Shown here: piece by piece, positions 4,988-5,555 of the stretch
Layout: the number at the start of each line of letters is the position of its first letter
Position numbering within the stretch: the first letter of the stretch is position 1
Origin: Nocardia sp.
GTDB taxonomy: Bacteria; Actinomycetota; Actinomycetes; Mycobacteriales; Mycobacteriaceae
Direction of reading: 5' to 3'
Assembly: GCA_013361595.1 (NCBI GenBank)
Contig: JABFXT010000178.1
Location: 1 to 5,555 of the forward strand
DNA length: 5,555 nucleotides
Notes under the pieces: model-generated
Databases searched by the model: none
What the model was told of the DNA's origin: nothing
What the model saw: only the letters and a program-made list of their open reading frames with translations
Made by a program: the position numbers and the translations under genes

Positions 4988-5555
4988 ATGGATCGACCGC
5001 CTCCGGGGCCTGCCGACAGGGAGCCGATTCCCGGGGACCCTGCCGGCCCGGCCTGGAATCGGGACTCGCGAACTCCCCCGGACACGGGGGACCCGGACCC
5101 GGCTTCCCGGCAGCCGGATCTGTATCGGCCGCACCACGGTGCCGGCCCGGCACCCGACGATGCGATGCCGACCGAACCCATACCGGTACTGCGCCTGCCC
5201 GGATGGGACAGTGGCAACGCCACCTACGAGGGCTCGTGGTCGGATTGGGTCGCGCGCACGAGCGGCGAGGCCGCCGACACCCCACCCGACGCGGAGCCGG
5301 ACCTGTATACGGCCCCGGATCCGGAACCCGGCACCGACCCGGCCGACACCGGCGACGCCGCCGGGCACGAGCCCGCCGCAACGGCCGAGCCGAGTCCACC
5401 GGCTAGTGCCCGGGAACGCCTGCGCCGGCGGCTGACCCCGCCCGAGGGCTCCGCTCCGGAACCGGCCCGCGCCACCGCCCCCGCCCCGGGCCGACGGCGC
5501 GCGCTACCGGTACTGCTCGGGGTGCACAAGGATGGAGCAGAACGTGGCGCGCAGC
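4988..5555 (+). CDS. Partial hypothetical protein with a disordered Pro/Asp/Ala-rich N-terminus
   Basis: The function is unknown and only the first 189 codons are visible; no stop occurs before the window end. AAGGGGG (4974-4980) lies 7 bases before the ATG at 4988, and third codon positions in this frame are mostly G or C over nearly the whole length, which supports coding. Residues 1-70 and 92-170 are rich in Pro, Asp, Ala and Glu and look disordered. P-D-L-Y occurs twice (43-46 and 104-107), each within a Pro/Asp-rich context. Between the copies is an ordered-looking aromatic island (LPGWDSGNATYEGSWSDWV, 70-88). A basic stretch at 142-149 (R-E-R-L-R-R-R-L) and an Arg run at 169-171 precede LPVLLGV (173-179). 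Acidic/proline-rich leaders followed by basic residues often precede a membrane or enzyme domain, but none is seen. The last few codons use more A/T in the third position, so an error or frame change near 5530 cannot be ruled out. Confidence 0.6.
   Translation, partial: MDRPPPGPADREPIPGDPAGPAWNRDSRTPPDTGDPDPASRQPDLYRPHHGAGPAPDDAMPTEPIPVLRLPGWDSGNATYEGSWSDWVARTSGEAADTPPDAEPDLYTAPDPEPGTDPADTGDAAGHEPAATAEPSPPASARERLRRRLTPPEGSAPEPARATAPAPGRRRALPVLLGVHKDGAERGAQ

Noticed and set aside
4142..5368. A 408-codon - strand open frame spanning the transpeptidase gene and the start of the last gene
   Set aside because: It would run through the perfect 13-bp terminator stem and is a Gly/Arg/Val-rich low-complexity translation without motifs. 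The + strand genes explain both halves.
4887..5435. A 182-codon + strand open frame overlapping the last gene
   Set aside because: It would start inside the terminator loop and is Arg/Pro/Thr-rich. The overlapping frame from 4988 has a Shine-Dalgarno at good spacing and better third-position base use; an internal ATG at 4971 in this frame has no such site.

Overview
The window is GC-rich DNA with strong G/C bias at third codon positions. It most likely comes from a mycolic-acid actinobacterium, and Nocardia or a close relative is my best guess. The main reasons are a secreted L,D-transpeptidase that closely resembles the mycobacterial LdtMt1 type, the GTG and TTG starts behind strong Shine-Dalgarno sequences, and the GC-rich stem-loop terminators. 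The genus is an inference. All five genes I can support lie on the + strand.

Layout. Positions 1-179 are a relatively AT-rich leader with a possible -10 element and a GC hairpin. Positions 180-464 encode a 94-residue protein with a His/Cys motif, followed by two back-to-back stem-loops (470-508, with a U-rich tail, and 512-530). The rest of that gap holds a 12-bp perfect palindrome and a small hairpin ahead of the next gene. Positions 640-3995 are a two-gene operon: a family-4 glycosyltransferase (TTG start) and a glycogen-debranching-enzyme-like protein. Stop and start overlap as ATGA, so the two are probably translationally coupled. After a 119-nt gap with nested inverted repeats around the ribosome-binding site comes an LdtMt1-like L,D-transpeptidase (4115-4867). 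It is closed by a perfect 13-bp stem-loop (4874-4902). The last gene starts at 4988 and runs off the window end. Only its Pro/Asp/Ala-rich, probably disordered N-terminal part is visible.

How the genes work together. The glycosyltransferase and the debranching-like protein both lack export signals, so they probably act together in the cytoplasm on one alpha-glycan or glycoside: one adds sugars, the other trims or hydrolyses. The substrate cannot be read from the sequence. The transpeptidase acts outside the membrane on peptidoglycan (3-3 cross-links). It has its own leader and terminator, so it looks like a separate transcription unit. I see no mobile element, CRISPR array, tRNA, rRNA or clear sign of recent transfer. 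Most of the window is ordinary chromosomal content. The least explained parts are the coupled glycan module, the small His/Cys protein and the truncated last gene.
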